A stretch of 64,000 nt of DNA from Lomentospora prolificans. Taxonomy: Eukaryota > Ascomycota > Sordariomycetes > Microascales > Microascaceae. The first letter of the stretch is position 1, and the number at the start of each line of letters is the position of its first letter. The notes beneath the pieces are model-generated. The model was given only the letters and a program-made list of their open reading frames with translations, was not told the DNA's origin and searched no databases. Shown here in pieces: positions 45,237 through 58,009 of this stretch. The stretch spans positions 5,073,501 through 5,137,500 of the forward strand of contig JARFXM010000009.1 in assembly GCA_029532625.1 (NCBI GenBank). The letters are read 5' to 3'. The position numbers and the translations under genes are program-made.

Positions 45237-48200
45237 GGCCGCTGTTGACCCCGTGGGAGGATCTGCTATAGAGCCTCTCGCGATTCCGTAGGAGTATAAG
45301 TCGATGTAAAGTTTACGATCCAGCCAGCCGGTCCAGTCTAGGCGAGATACCTCCCTTCGGCAGGGTGGGAGAGACGGATGAACGATAAAATTCGGGATCG
45401 GTTCGGGTCGGGATACGTTGCCCAAATTCGTAAAATCCAGCAACAACAGCTAAAATCGGCCAAAGTGCTTAGTTTGGCGAAGCTATCGGCCAAAGCACGT
45501 TCGGTATAGGGAGCGAGCGTAGAAAGCAGTCATCAAGACTAATCGTTGTGGTTGGGGCACAGGCCAACGAATTTGACGAGGCGAGGTTTGTGTGGAGATG
45601 GGAAACTACGAGCGCGGAGATTTCGTGAGTTACGGAACGTCTGCAGAATTGAAAGTATGAATGTGCGGTGCGACAGCAGGGAAGGGTGAGGGATAGTCGA
45701 TGAACGATCGGATGAGGAGGGGGATCGTGAGGAAACTGCGGCGATGAGGGCAGCGCCAGGTCGAACAAGACCAGCTTGCCGAGGAAGGGGTTTTTTTATT
45801 TTCAGGCAAGCTTCTCGCCTTGTCGCGGAAAGGAACAGACGGATTTCAAGTGCGATTACTTACAAGTATAGATCTGAGAGGGATCGGAAGAGACTCGGTT
45901 CGCTTCGGTGGCGATGGGCCTCGTCGTTCGCGAAAAAAAAAGGGTGGAAAAGAGAATGGGTGGTGGATGAAGACGTCGAGGACAGTAGTTGTGGTGGGAG
46001 AGAGTGGGTTTGGTGGGAACATGAAGGGGACTGCGGTGGTGTTGTTCTTGGGGAGGTTTTGGAGGTTGGCTGGTTCTGGGCCAGGGAAACTGTACTGCTA
46101 CTCTTCACTAGGAACGAGAGCCTAAGTACAGTGACGGGTGTCCATGTACCGGGGGATGTGTGTGTGTGTGTGTCTTGGTCTGTGTTGGAGGAAGGAGGGA
46201 GGGACGTCACTTTTCTTGTACGCCGGAACCTCGACGGGGGTGTGGGTGGTATTAGCTGCCGACAGTCGAGACAAGCAGCCGCTTCAAAACAGGACCACAA
46301 TGGTGATAATGCTCTAACGATAGGGGCAAAGGTCAATTTGGATCCCTAATACTGGCCTCCAGGAGAGAAAATGGCCTTTCTTCTGGGCACGGAAATGGAT
46401 GAGGCTCATCAAGAAACAAGACACAAGTGAAGAGAATTTCCAACTAATGGGGAAAGATACTTCGACGCGATCATTGGGAGAGATCCATGATGAAGAAAAG
46501 GCACACACTTGAACCTGACACCTGCCTGGACCTCTTGAGTCTCTTGGATGGACCAGTAGTAGTATGTACACATTACATTGTACACGACATTATTGGGGGA
46601 CCTACAATACCAGGGATCTCATAACCACACCCTCCCCCTTCAGGCACAAGGGCTGGGAGTCCGCGAAATTCGGTATCAACCCAGAGAATGGCGGATTTCT
46701 TCGATTTTTTGACGAGCATATCTATACTGACAATTTTCGGCAGCCAGAAATTGCGGTATTGGGCTCGAAGACCAATATCGCTTCCTCTCTCCCCTTCTCA
46801 CTTTTCCCTCTCTACAATCGCGCGAAGGTGCCTTTGGCCCCCGAGGAGCGCAATTCGCCCTGGGCATAAAACAAAGCCACGAGCGCACAATTGGGAGAGA
46901 AAAATGTACAGATCGGATAAAAGTACATGCCTCAGCGGGACGGTACAGTATTACTACTGGTATAAACCTTAGCCATACTTAGCGTAACTACCTCCCAGTG
47001 CCGTGTACAAGCTGAAAGGCCAAGGTACCGAGGTACATTGGATGGGGTCAGGCGCCGGCCTCAAGTGGATTTATCCTGTCTTGACCAGGGGTGGATGAAA
47101 CGAAAGAAGACCGACAGACTGTACCATACGCAGACCGCAACCATGAGAGGGGATTCGAAAGAGCAGCCAAATTGTGTTAACGGCTACAACAGGCTCGGGG
47201 GTGGAGAGATTTTTTTCCTGTGTTACCCGCGATATCTATCAAGATGCCGCGGGTAGTCAACGGATTCCTGGTAGCTGGAACTGGCAAGGGAGCTGACCCA
47301 GACTGCGCAGCCAGCGAGTATCGATATGGGGCAGAGTACAGTCGACCATAGTAGGACAAGGGAGCCAGACTACCTCAGTAGACAGACGCGACATGGGGTC
47401 GCCATCACCCCAGTGCTGTCTTTGAGCGGTGGCAGGAGCTACCCCCCCACCAGGGACAGACAACTTGAAGGGCGATGCAGAAGAGGAAACGTCGAGGTAA
47501 GTTGAGAGGCAAATTGTCACCCAGCCCAGCCCGCACTTCGAGAAATGTTGGTAGTCTGAACGCTTGGGAAAGGGGAGGAGGTAAAGGGAAGGGAAGGCTT
47601 TCTTCCAAAGAGAGTACCTTGCCTGTTGCGGAATGGATCCATTGAATAGACAGGGTGGACCACCCAGACTGCAAAATGAGTTGGGGCCAATGAAGTTGAG
47701 AGTGATTGATGGGAAACAGCTCGATTTGAAGTGCCTTTTGACAGCAGTGGAGTATTTGGGGTGTCCACTAGTGGACAGTTTCCCCCAATTATCCATCAAG
47801 TTTACCTACCTTAGCTACTAAAACCAAAGGTTGGTTATTGTCAAGGATGGGTGGTAGGCAGGGAGGCCCTTTTCTTGGGAGTCTTTCAACCTTGCGTTGC
47901 GGAACGACTGAGCTAACAGTCGCCGTTTCAAAGCTGAAATAGGATGTGGCACGGCGACGTCGGCGTGGAGGTAGAAGGAAGAACAACCAGAGAGACAAGG
48001 AGAAGAACGGAAAGAATCATAAAAGAAATCCGATTTTCTCTAGGTTGAGTTAGGGATTTACTGGTTCTGGCGCCAGCCCCGAAGCCAGTATCGCTGGCTT
48101 TTGACCAGGACGACTCGAACCTTATAAAATGTCTCTCGGCTACAAATACAAGGCCATACCATATCCTATGAACGAAAGGCCGCCACCCTTGCCAGATTTC

Positions 48201-51200
48201 GTGGATGAGAGAGTCTGGCTCGTTGCAAGGCTTCAGTCGACTTTCCCAAGCGGTGATATGCGCATGCCGGTTGGTTCGGTTTGGGCAGATTCACCATGAA
48301 CGCGAGCCCGAAACTCCCACTTTGTGTTTGAGGTCCTGCTTTAGCGCCGCCTTGACTCGGCTTACTTATTCTTTTTTACCAAGGCCATCTTCACATTATT
48401 GTTCTGCTACCGAATCTGAATCGACTATAGAGTGCGCGTATTCCCGCCCTCTACCTCCAGCTATCGAGGCGGTGACTAAAAGCGAGCGAGGCCCTAAACG
48501 AAGAAAAGAAAGTCGCTGAACCCTATCCGCCTCCAATAGCACCCTCCTTTCACGCTCTTCTGGATTATGTTTGTAGGTGGAGTCATCCAGTCAAGATTTC
48601 CAGCGGCAATGGAACCTTGAAGGCTTCAAGGGATAAGGCCGGCCGCGTTCTTCTGCCACTAGCGTAAATTATCATCCTTCAATCCTAGAGAATTATTCTC
48701 CCCGCTGGTCACCCGTAGAAGAATTTCCTAGCGCATAATTTACGCCTTTCCTACGCGACAGCCTTGAGGCATGGAACAATTGTCGTCAAGCGTCGGCATC
48801 CCAAGCCGGCTGACTTCTATGATTGAGGGGTGAAGAACGGAACGGGAGGAGGAAAAGAGGTGGGACGGGGGTTAGCTGTCCAAAAACGGGAGTCTGGTAC
48901 CTGGGAATGGAATTGATTCCTTTCGACCCCAAGTAGATTAGAATAATCTTCGATAGAATTGGGCCACCCGCACGCTTCCCACTTCTTCCTCCATCAATGA
49001 TCCTCCCACATCACAAGGAGCCCCAATTAGGGAAGGCGACGAATCTGAATTATATTAACCCGCTCCTTAGACCTCCCCCACACGGTTGGCTCCGTCTCTT
49101 TTATCCCTCTCCGCCCAATTGCAAGAGCAGAGCAGTGCGACTCTGGGGTAAAGGTGTGTTTCGCCGTTTGCTCCTCGCTCTCGCACTTGGTGGCGTCAGT
49201 CGAGGGCTGGTGGTGTGAGAACGGGTCAGACTTTTGTCGTTCACCATACGACAAAACAAACCAGCGGAGCAACGCTGTGCAGGTCGTTCAGTCTTTGTTA
49301 GGCGGGCAGTCGCCTTGCCAGCACAGCAAGGCACCGAGTTTCGCCCGCCACTCTCACCATTCGACGGCACTAGCTGGCACTTGGAGAAAATAGGGATCGG
49401 ATGGCCAAGCCTCGTACTGTATGCAATCTACCAATGAAGGAAACACAAGAGACAAGTTTTGTCAGATCATCCGCGTCGAGGGAGTGGGGTCTAAGATCAA
49501 CTGGGTGCACATCATCCCTCTCCGGCCTTCTCCAGTTTGGATGTCCCCTGCTTTTCGTTGGCCCCCAGGGTCTTCTTTTTCCCATCTTTCGCCAGGCTAC
49601 GTCTGATGGTTTCTTTTTTAGGCCAGGAAGCGTATCAGGACAACCTAGTGCTCTGGCATGGATCGATTTGCCACACTTCTGTTTATCTTTCCCATGTCGC
49701 GATACCTTGAATTAGAAGCTGTAGTCCACCCCTGGCAATCTTAAACTTTGAGTGCAACATCCTTCCCTCTTGTTTGCCTCAACAGACCCTCCACACCCAA
49801 AACGGGAGTGAGGCAAAGATAGAAAGAACAGAGCAGTCAAAACCGAGGCGGCGACGGAAAGGGCGTACACACCCCATCGATAGATAGGCACACCGCCCGC
49901 CCTGCCATCAGCACAGTCTCTGTGTCGGAGGCATCACTGCTCGCCTCCCGCAACTCTGTTCTTCCTTGCAATTGAATCATGGTGCGGACCGATTATATCC
50001 AAAGATTCTTCGTATTCATCAGTAAGGCGACCGTCCAATTGTGGCTTAACACCAGCGAGCGCTCCTGTTGGTACCTCGAATCCCGTCCTCGTCGCGAGCA
50101 TGGCACAGCCAACGCATGATCCTCTTCTTTTTTTCTTCCTTTTCCCTCATGTGCTCACCCTACCTTGTCTTTTCCCGCCACGAGAGCCTTTATACCCACG
50201 AGCCCACGTTTGTCCGTTCGAGGGCAGCTTGGAAGAGTTGCGTCAGAATCTGGGCAGATGAATAAGACGCCAACATCTAAGCGTCTCGCGCTGTCACACG
50301 GTATTTCCCCTTTGAGCGAGATTTTAATATCGGATTCAATACATCATCAAACTGCCACGAAAATAGCCGGCGTACCGTGTACCCTTCTTTGGCGGGAAAG
50401 GTACATAGATCTGGCTTCTTAAGTACCCAGGAAGCCGCAAATAACTGAAAACAATGCTCCATGAAGAGGCGTGGCCGCAAAGTGACGAGGGAATGCACTT
50501 TTTATCGTGGACGTCTTTCATGCGCTCCATTTTCTCCTCGTCACCAGAGCGGACCGCATGTCCTATTTCGTGCCATTCCATCATCCCTCCCTTAGGTTCC
50601 TAAAGTCGGGGGGGAGGGGAGACCCCAGCGGTCTTTTGCAGCTGGCCATACCATGATTTGTTGCGTCGTGGATCAGTCCGTCAATACTTGGGGGAAGCGT
50701 CGCCAACTGGCCAGCAGCCCAATGACATCGCTGATAGCTGATACATTGCGAAGTCATCATGATATGTGCAAACCAAAGGATAATCCGAGTACTGATAGTT
50801 CTCTAGCGAGTAGTACTAGTCATACTCGTGAGCACGGTAATGGACGTTGGAGAATGTTGGTAAGATAATTTTCTGGTGGAGGCAAGTACTTCGGTCTCCC
50901 TTCGTCAAAAGCTAATACTTAAGACGTATTGGGCAGAGCCAGGGTGCCTGGCTGGCTGGCCAGCCAGCAATGAGGCGACTTTCTTGTGCAGGGGCCCTAA
51001 CTAATAAGCTGTCGTCCTTCTCATACCGGTGCTCCGGTCCCCAGGAGCAGGGGTCGCACAAAAGAGACACGGGGCCTTCTTGATTGCACAACACTGCTGA
51101 GCCCAGTCTTGCACTTCGTCGCCTTGCTTTCGCCGCACTTAGCCTCATCTGTGGGTATTCCTTGTCGAGGGAAGACGGTCGGCGAAGGTAGAAGTAGAGG

Positions 51201-54200
51201 CCGTTTCTATTCTGTCTGGTGGCAGAAAAGGACAGTATCGTGAGCCATGCTGGTTATTAACTTGACGAGAGACGAAGAGTTACGTACCGGCGAGTACTGA
51301 GAGAGGTACCTGTATCATCGTGGTACATGACAGAAACAACACCAAGTGGGGTACCGGGGGGGCGCCACTTCGACACGGCCAGGCCAACTAGTTGAAGTTA
51401 CTGCAGCCCTGAGGACTTCGTCAGCCTGCCTCCCTTCTGTGACTGGCTGTTGGGAAGGCGCCTTGGGCGCTTTGCCATGTTTTGTGCTCTACTACGACTT
51501 CGCCCGTCTCGATTACGAACAGTCAGTCCTGCACAGCCAGCATCGACCTCTTATAAAATAATCACCAACACCTCTGTGATCTTATATACTTCATACGCCC
51601 AAGCGCGCGGCCAAAAGATGTTCTTCTCATACATCAGAGAGTAGGCTGGCAATGGAACCCCACAGGCAGGGTTATATTCCGCAGAGGGGGGGCATGAGAG
51701 CAGCTCAGCTGTTTCCTTTTTCTTTTTTTCTTCTTCTTCTTTATTCCCTCTCCAGCGTTCAATAACATGCCATGTGTTCGCCTGGGCTAAGGACACTGCC
51801 AGCCAAAGCCGGTACCTGCGCGGGGTGTGGCCAGGCGACCACCTTGGGTGGCGTAGCCGGGCAGGATGCGAGTAAGTGAACAGCTGCCATGTATGTCCAG
51901 CGGCAACCGCTTTCGTTCCCTTGGGGGTCGTTGCGCACAAAATGAAGGCGCGGACAGGAGCTGTGATGAGACTTCGAGGAGTGCTCAATTTCCAGGCAAG
52001 AAATGCAGGACATTGTAGGCGCTAGGCTGTTGAGGGGCATCTGCTTTTTTCCTCTTTCTCGCTCTTTTCTTGGGACATGCATTTCTGGCCCTTTCTTCGC
52101 CCTCGTGCGGAAACCTCACCCCCACCTTGGATGGGCCCTGTTGCGTCTCAGCTTGCATTGTCGCTGTCTGTCAGCAACGTGGGAAACGAAAGCCCGCCGT
52201 ATTGACGAATAGATTGTGTTGTTTCTGGGGAAATACTTCGTAAGGGAATGGCACGGACGTGATCTCGGAGTGCTTGCGCCCTGAGGGCTAGTTTACTTTC
52301 TTCTGGTTCGCCTCGTCCCATGCCGGACTATCTCGACGGAGGATGAGTAAATGATAGAATCACGAGGCGTAGTAAATAAGAATGGCGATGAGATGCGGAG
52401 AGGAGAGTGCCTCAGATGGTGGGCATGAGTATGTGTACATGGCGGCATGTATCTTTTTTTCTCTCAATTTTCCGCCCTAGGTTGTTAATCCAGTCCTCTT
52501 TTGCCATCAGATGGAGACAGGCCGGAGGACAGATTACCGTAGGGCTAACCTGGCTTGGCCGAACTTCGATTTCGTTCTTCTGGTCTTCGCACCTTTTATT
52601 CCTCTCGCTATCGACTGCACGCAATCCAAACATCCCAACAATGGGCAAGGATGAAACCGTTGCGTATCAACTTCACGCACATGTACCCATGGCGCCGGGC
52701 CAGACAGAACACGGTGCCAGTGAGCGACTCTTCAATACGAAATGCTGGAAAGTTTGGTTCAGTAGAATTCAACGTCTGATCAATGCTTTTATTCCCTATG
52801 TTGATGAACCGTAGCTCTGGAGAGCCGCTGAAGGTCCAGCCTGTCTGTAAGAACAGACCCCATGACACAGGGGTATTACAACCTTGTCATGGGGCGCCGG
52901 GCCACGAGGGATCCATGGCTTCCGGATTTCGTGGGACAGGCAGGTTTCGAAATTGACATGTCCTTCTCCTCCAATCTTCTCACGTCCTGCTGGCTTCTTA
53001 TTTCTATGCCAGCCAGCAGCTGGCAGCCAAGGTCCCTGCGGCTGCTGCCCCACTGGGGTCCTGCGTAAGAATACCACCTCGACTTTGTTCCATATAATGT
53101 ACCGTCATATTACCTCTGCTCAACTTGAAGCGGTCGTGGGAAAGGCCACTTCGGGGGCTCTAAATGTACTTAAGTTTTTTCAGCGGGCAAGATACATCAA
53201 ATGGATAGCTTTACTACCGGGACGTCTGATGAATGGCGCCTTGAGGCGTGGTTTAAAGTAGCGCTGGCTCTCCCTCGTAAGGGTATACCTTTTCGCGCAA
53301 GACACGCTCCGCTGACATTTCTCCCTCTCATCTACATTTCGTTAGACCTCCCGGCACATCTCGCACCGGTCAAGGTCAGGGGCCAGCCAACACCAAGCCA
53401 AATCGGTCGCTAGTACGAAGGTATGTCCCCGCACTGAGGACCGTTGGGGTCCTCACTTACGAAGTACATCGTAGAACCCCAGCACCATCCGAGCCACACG
53501 ACTCTAGCCCACGCAATCTTCCTCCTTGCGAGCAGTCAAGATGCTCCGCAAGTTTAAGTCTCATGCGGAGAAAAATCCCTCTCCGCCTTTTCAATGATGG
53601 CATTTGGATCATTCCGAATGGGATTGCTCAACTAGGTATGAATCAGTAAATGCAATCGATAAATGCGTCAGTGATGCATGGAAGGGATTTGATGGGGGCG
53701 GGAGGATTTTTAAGACGAAGGGTATTAGGCAAGCTTGGCCAGGCCTGTCCGTGTGGATCAACGACTTAGTGCAGCTCTTGTGCCCCCTGCCGGATGCTAC
53801 TTTCTTGTTTACACTAGCACGGTAGCGTCAAGCCGCTCTTTTCTTGTCGAGCTCTGAGAGAGCAGTGGCCAGCTCTCTCCCTTTTGATTCCGGTACTGGG
53901 GAGTAAACATTATGAGCTGCTGGTGCTGCCTTCGACCTATCGCCAGCTGTCTCACGGAAGGACGCTGGGCTAATGGCATTAGCATTCGCCGTCCAGTCTA
54001 TCCATGCAGCTTTGGGGAAGCATCCGGAGTCCTGGAACCGGGTGCTTTCAAACAGAGCACTCAAGACCTCTCAGCATCAGTCTCGAGTGGAGGGACCGGT
54101 ACCCACATCGGAGCCTTGAAGGACGCGCAGTGGTACGCCAGCGTCGCCCAGGCCTTCCAACTTTAATGCTCCGTCATTCACCTTCATCCTGGCTTTGCAG

Positions 54201-54382
54201 CCACCCTCCGTCTATAGGCAGAGGCAAGTGAGGGCGTGCGTTGGCTGCGTGAGCGTTTCTGTAAGGAACAAACTGGACCGTCACCAACCTGTGTTCTCCC
54301 GTTCTCGAGTTTCTGCTTCGTGCATCGGGAAATAGGAAAAGAAGCACTACTAATAGGGCACAAACCAGAAAAGTGAGAAAGG
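45237..54382. other. long gene-poor region, first part
   Basis: After the MED15 promoter (to about 46.3 kb) I see no convincing gene for 8 kb. Frames of up to about 200 residues occur on both strands, overlap each other and lack domains. Base composition is near even, which makes chance frames common. A (TG)8 run lies near 46157-46173. No transposase, reverse transcriptase, terminal repeat or tRNA could be recognised. Confidence 0.4.

Positions 54383-54415
<33 letters not shown>
54383..54415 (+). repeat. 33-base A run
   Basis: An uninterrupted poly-A in a gene-poor region. It could be a slippage product or the tail of an old retroposed sequence; the sequence before it is not recognisable as an element. 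Confidence 0.9.
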
Positions 54416-54418
<3 letters not shown>

Positions 54419-57043
54419 CTACGTATGTTTTGAGAAAGCAATTGATCGCTGGTGTTGGTTGAGCACAGCATTCCTCTCACGAGGATACAACAGGTCAGAG
54501 GAAGCCAAAGGGCTCAAATACAAGTGGATGGAGATGGGGCGCTTCGCCCGTGCCTGGGAAGAGCGAAAAGGCGACCACAACCCAATTATTTGTGCACTTG
54601 CAAAGATTCGAGGTGCGATGATAGATGGATGGCGTGTACCCCGGTACATTGAGTACTTAGCTGCACGGAACGGAAGTACCTCTACCAGCATTCTTAAGCA
54701 GGGTCGTACTCGCAGGAACAGTTCCCACTTGGTACATGACAGGGGTAGCCCTCCATCACTCATCAACGGCAATGGTGTTCCCAAGTCATTGGATGCTGAG
54801 TCTGATCTCATAAACTTCACAATCTCGCCAGGAATTAAAGGAGCCAACAGAAGAAGCGATGTGATTTGGTGTCGACCCGAGGAACGGAGAATGCCTCACA
54901 GGCGATCCCTTTTTCTTTAGCTTCGAGATCGTTGTCGCGAGTGATACAGAACAGTCATTCGGGATGGCTTCAATTCGCCGGTTTCAAGATGCACCCCTAT
55001 TCTATTCCTTCTTTCATCTTCTCCTTTCCTGTCCACCACTCACTGTTTGTTCACTCTCGCCGAGCTTAAAGTAATGGAGATAATAGACGAGAAGATTTCG
55101 ACCAAGAAACCCAATTCAGGCGCCAGGCCTGGTGGCAGTACATAAGATCTGCCTGAACACACACGTCGAGACACCGCAACTGGTCCCGGCCAAGCGTGCA
55201 ATTATAACCAGGATAGATCGACATGGAGGGGAGAAGACAATATCTTAGGGGCTCGAAACGATCTATGACCAACCTTGGGGTCGCACGAAATCCACACACC
55301 TCGATCCCAGGATGCGCTGGTGGTGGCCCTTCTTTTTTTTTTTTTTTTTTCGCCTCCTCCGCCAAAGCATTCGTGTATCAGTTCCCCCTGAATAGAGCCT
55401 TGCCCATTCATACGATGTCAATACGTCGATGGTCGTACAAGTACGCATGTTCAGCTTGGCAGCACCGAAATTTTTATTTCCCCGAAGCCCCACGCGTGCA
55501 GCAAAAATCATTTACGAAGGCGAGAAAAAGCAATTCCAGAAAAACAAAGAGCAAAGATGACCTGGGCCTTCATCCAACATGTGCGGGTTTGGGACTGCAG
55601 CTGATGGGTTAACACGTGTTTGCGCTCTCCTCTACCTCAGTCGAGTCACTAATATCATTCATCTCTCGCTGGCTAGCTTGCCCTTGTCTTCGGTCGGTGT
55701 AGGGTTCCGGCAACTCCCAAGCTGTTCTGGAAACATGCACATCTCATCTTCTATGCGTACCTGAAGTCAAACATTTCGAGTTGTTTACTTGAGGAACGAA
55801 CATCCATGCAAGGGACGGTGAATACGAAAGGCTGTCTGGATGTGGCCATCTGCGCAAACGAAGACGAGAAGAACAACTTGATACACGCCGGAGTGTCTGA
55901 TCGACGTAACCGCAAGAGATCCCTGACGCGACCGTTCCTGGGTCCCGTACCGGCCCCAATCCCAGTCCCAGTCCCAGTCCCAACCGCCGGCCATCAGAGT
56001 CTAGCCTGTCCCTCATCCATAGGCAGGTAACATTGAACCCCACGACAACACCGGCACCCCTGGCATTGCTGGGCTTCGTGTTCTTGGAGGGTTTTTCCTT
56101 GGAGCCCATCCTCATCATCCCGCCCAACACCTCAAGCGCGCGCTGAGCCGGCCTTGTCTGATATATGGTGGTGCACACCCGGGTTCATCTCAAAATGTCT
56201 TGTCACTTTCTCGACTTGCGATGCTGAGCAGTCATCTTCCGAGCTGTATCTCTTCGTAAATCATGGATGGCCCAATCTTCTAGGCCTGTACACATTCGTC
56301 GAATTTCCCTCACCTGGCTTTGGACCCCACCCTTCGAAGCCACCATCCTTACTAGCCAGCTGGCGTTGTTGAATTCCAGCCGTGGGCCTGGCCCCGCCTT
56401 GTTCAAGAAATGTCGAGATGTTTTTGTGAGTCAAAATCCACCTCGCTGCCTGGCCCCAAGCGTTGAAAACAATCCCCCAAGACACTCGAACCACCCACTA
56501 CCTAGCAACCGATGCAATAGAGAAGTGAACGTTGAACCCGTTTTCCAGGGAAATGCTCTCAGATGTCAAGGCACAATAATGACCAGGCTCGACCAGACCC
56601 CAAATCAACCATCTGCGATCATCGCCTGCCGTCTTGGACTTTTCTTTTACTTCCATTTCCCGGGTCATACTCCTTCCCAGATCTTCAGAAAGATTTCAAC
56701 ACATCATTTTTCCCCAACCCTTCTCGCCTCTTGCTGCCTTTACCGTGTAATACACTTCCTTCCCTGCCTCGTACTAAGTTTCCGGGGGGTCTTGGCTATG
56801 CCTAGTTTCGCGAGTGATCGTACCGTGCATCGCACCCGAATCACTGATCTACACGTCGTCTTCGTTTCGCCTTTGTCCCCGATAATAACCCTGGGGTGTC
56901 GGTGAAGAGCGGTGTATTCTTCTTAGTCTGACAGCCAGAAAAAGAGCCCCCAGTATCCCTGCCCGTTCTCTTTATTTCCTTGATATTGTTCTGCATCTTT
57001 ATCCCGCCTATTCATCTCATCCGCCTCCGCGGCGACCCACCAA
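54416..57043. other. gene-poor region, second part
   Basis: Short unrecognised frames only. An 18-T run lies at 55333-55350, and a CCCAGT hexamer repeat near 55958-55982 produces a (Val-Pro)n/(Trp-Asp)n frame. Nothing else is supported. Confidence 0.4.
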
Positions 57044-57286
57044 TTACCCGGGCAGCCACGCGTAGGAAATCTGCTCGACCGGGCGGGGGAAAATGCGAAA
57101 GAGCGTAGCATCTAAACTCTCCGCTCGTCCCGGTTTGGTACGCCCAATAATAAGTGCCATAGTATTATGGCAGTAGCCCGTCGCAAAGAGGCTCTCCGCC
57201 CAATTTGCAATGTCCTCGAACGTAGCGCTCATGCCGCCTTGTGCGAGTTGTGGTGCGGACGGAGATGCAGCCAAAGTGTGGCTCAT
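57044..57286 (-). CDS. unrecognised 80-residue open frame
   Basis: The frame begins MSHTLAASPSAPQLAQGGMS after a favourable CCACG context and reads through MALIIGRTKPGRAESLDATL to a stop after SYAWLPG. It has no signal peptide, membrane segment or known domain. Composition is typical of protein, but at this length chance cannot be excluded. Confidence 0.22.
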   Translation of the reverse strand: MSHTLAASPSAPQLAQGGMSATFEDIANWAESLFATGYCHNTMALIIGRTKPGRAESLDATLFRIFPRPVEQISYAWLPG

Positions 57287-57736
57287 CGTGGCGTCGGTGC
57301 CTTTTTCAGCGTTGCTGATCCTGGCTGTGCCGCAACGCTCTCACCTACATACTACCGCATGTTATAACTTGAAATGGATGAGGTGACCGTGGCCTTGCAT
57401 ATACGGCCTCGTCTGCCTGATCATCTCCTAAGCGTGGCGAGCGGGACGAATGGATGACTTGCTGTGCTTGCTTCCTTGATGAGCCCTCTCATGCTGCACG
57501 TCACATTTCGAACCAAGATGAGAGACGGCCCCCATCTTCCCTAGTATCACCACGCCCGTATTTCTGCCAATTGAACAATCAATTAGCGGAACCCCATGGG
57601 AACCTGCGCTCCTACCACCCTCTCCGCGCAGCGCGAACCCGTCCATTGGGGAGACTTGATGGCAAGGCGATGGCGCTAGCAGACCGGACCGGTTCCGTTA
57701 CCAGGTTGCGATAGCAGACTACTTGACTCACACGGC

Positions 57737-58006
57737 TTACTGATCTAGGAGTGTATTCACGGGGAAATAAACCTTGCTCTCCAAGCCAAAAGCAGCCTTG
57801 GTGGTTCCGCAGGCATTGCATATGGGAGTCTTACCCTTCCAAATCGGCTCCTTCGCGAGATACGAGCGTGGCCCATCAGCTTCCCCTCTTGAGAGGGAAG
57901 GAGAGAAATGCGGGACCGAGCCAACAGCATTGCGACCGCCTCGGTTGCCACAAAGATGCCAACAACGTACCGTAGGTCGCGTGTCATGTCCTTGAGAGCC
58001 TTTGCC
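57737..58006 (-). pseudogene. exon-like frame with a GATA-finger-like half
   Basis: An 89-codon open frame without an ATG ends KEPIWKGKTPICNACGTTKA and then AFGLESKVYFP, with its stop at 57737. The P-x-W-K/R-G-x-x-P-x-CNACG string is the second half of a GATA-type zinc finger. The first cysteine pair expected just before it is absent; only a distant CWHLC lies about 50 residues upstream. Just upstream in another frame are RRNEAKALKDMTRDLR, preceded by a CTAAC...CAG acceptor, and a GTACGT donor, so exons of a broken or mis-resolved gene may be present. Treat as a fragment. Confidence 0.35.
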
Positions 58007-58009
58007 TCA

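Noticed and set aside
45744..46349. 201-codon plus-strand frame upstream of MED15
   Set aside because: It lies in the MED15 promoter/leader region, has biased low-complexity composition and overlaps equally long frames on the other strand.
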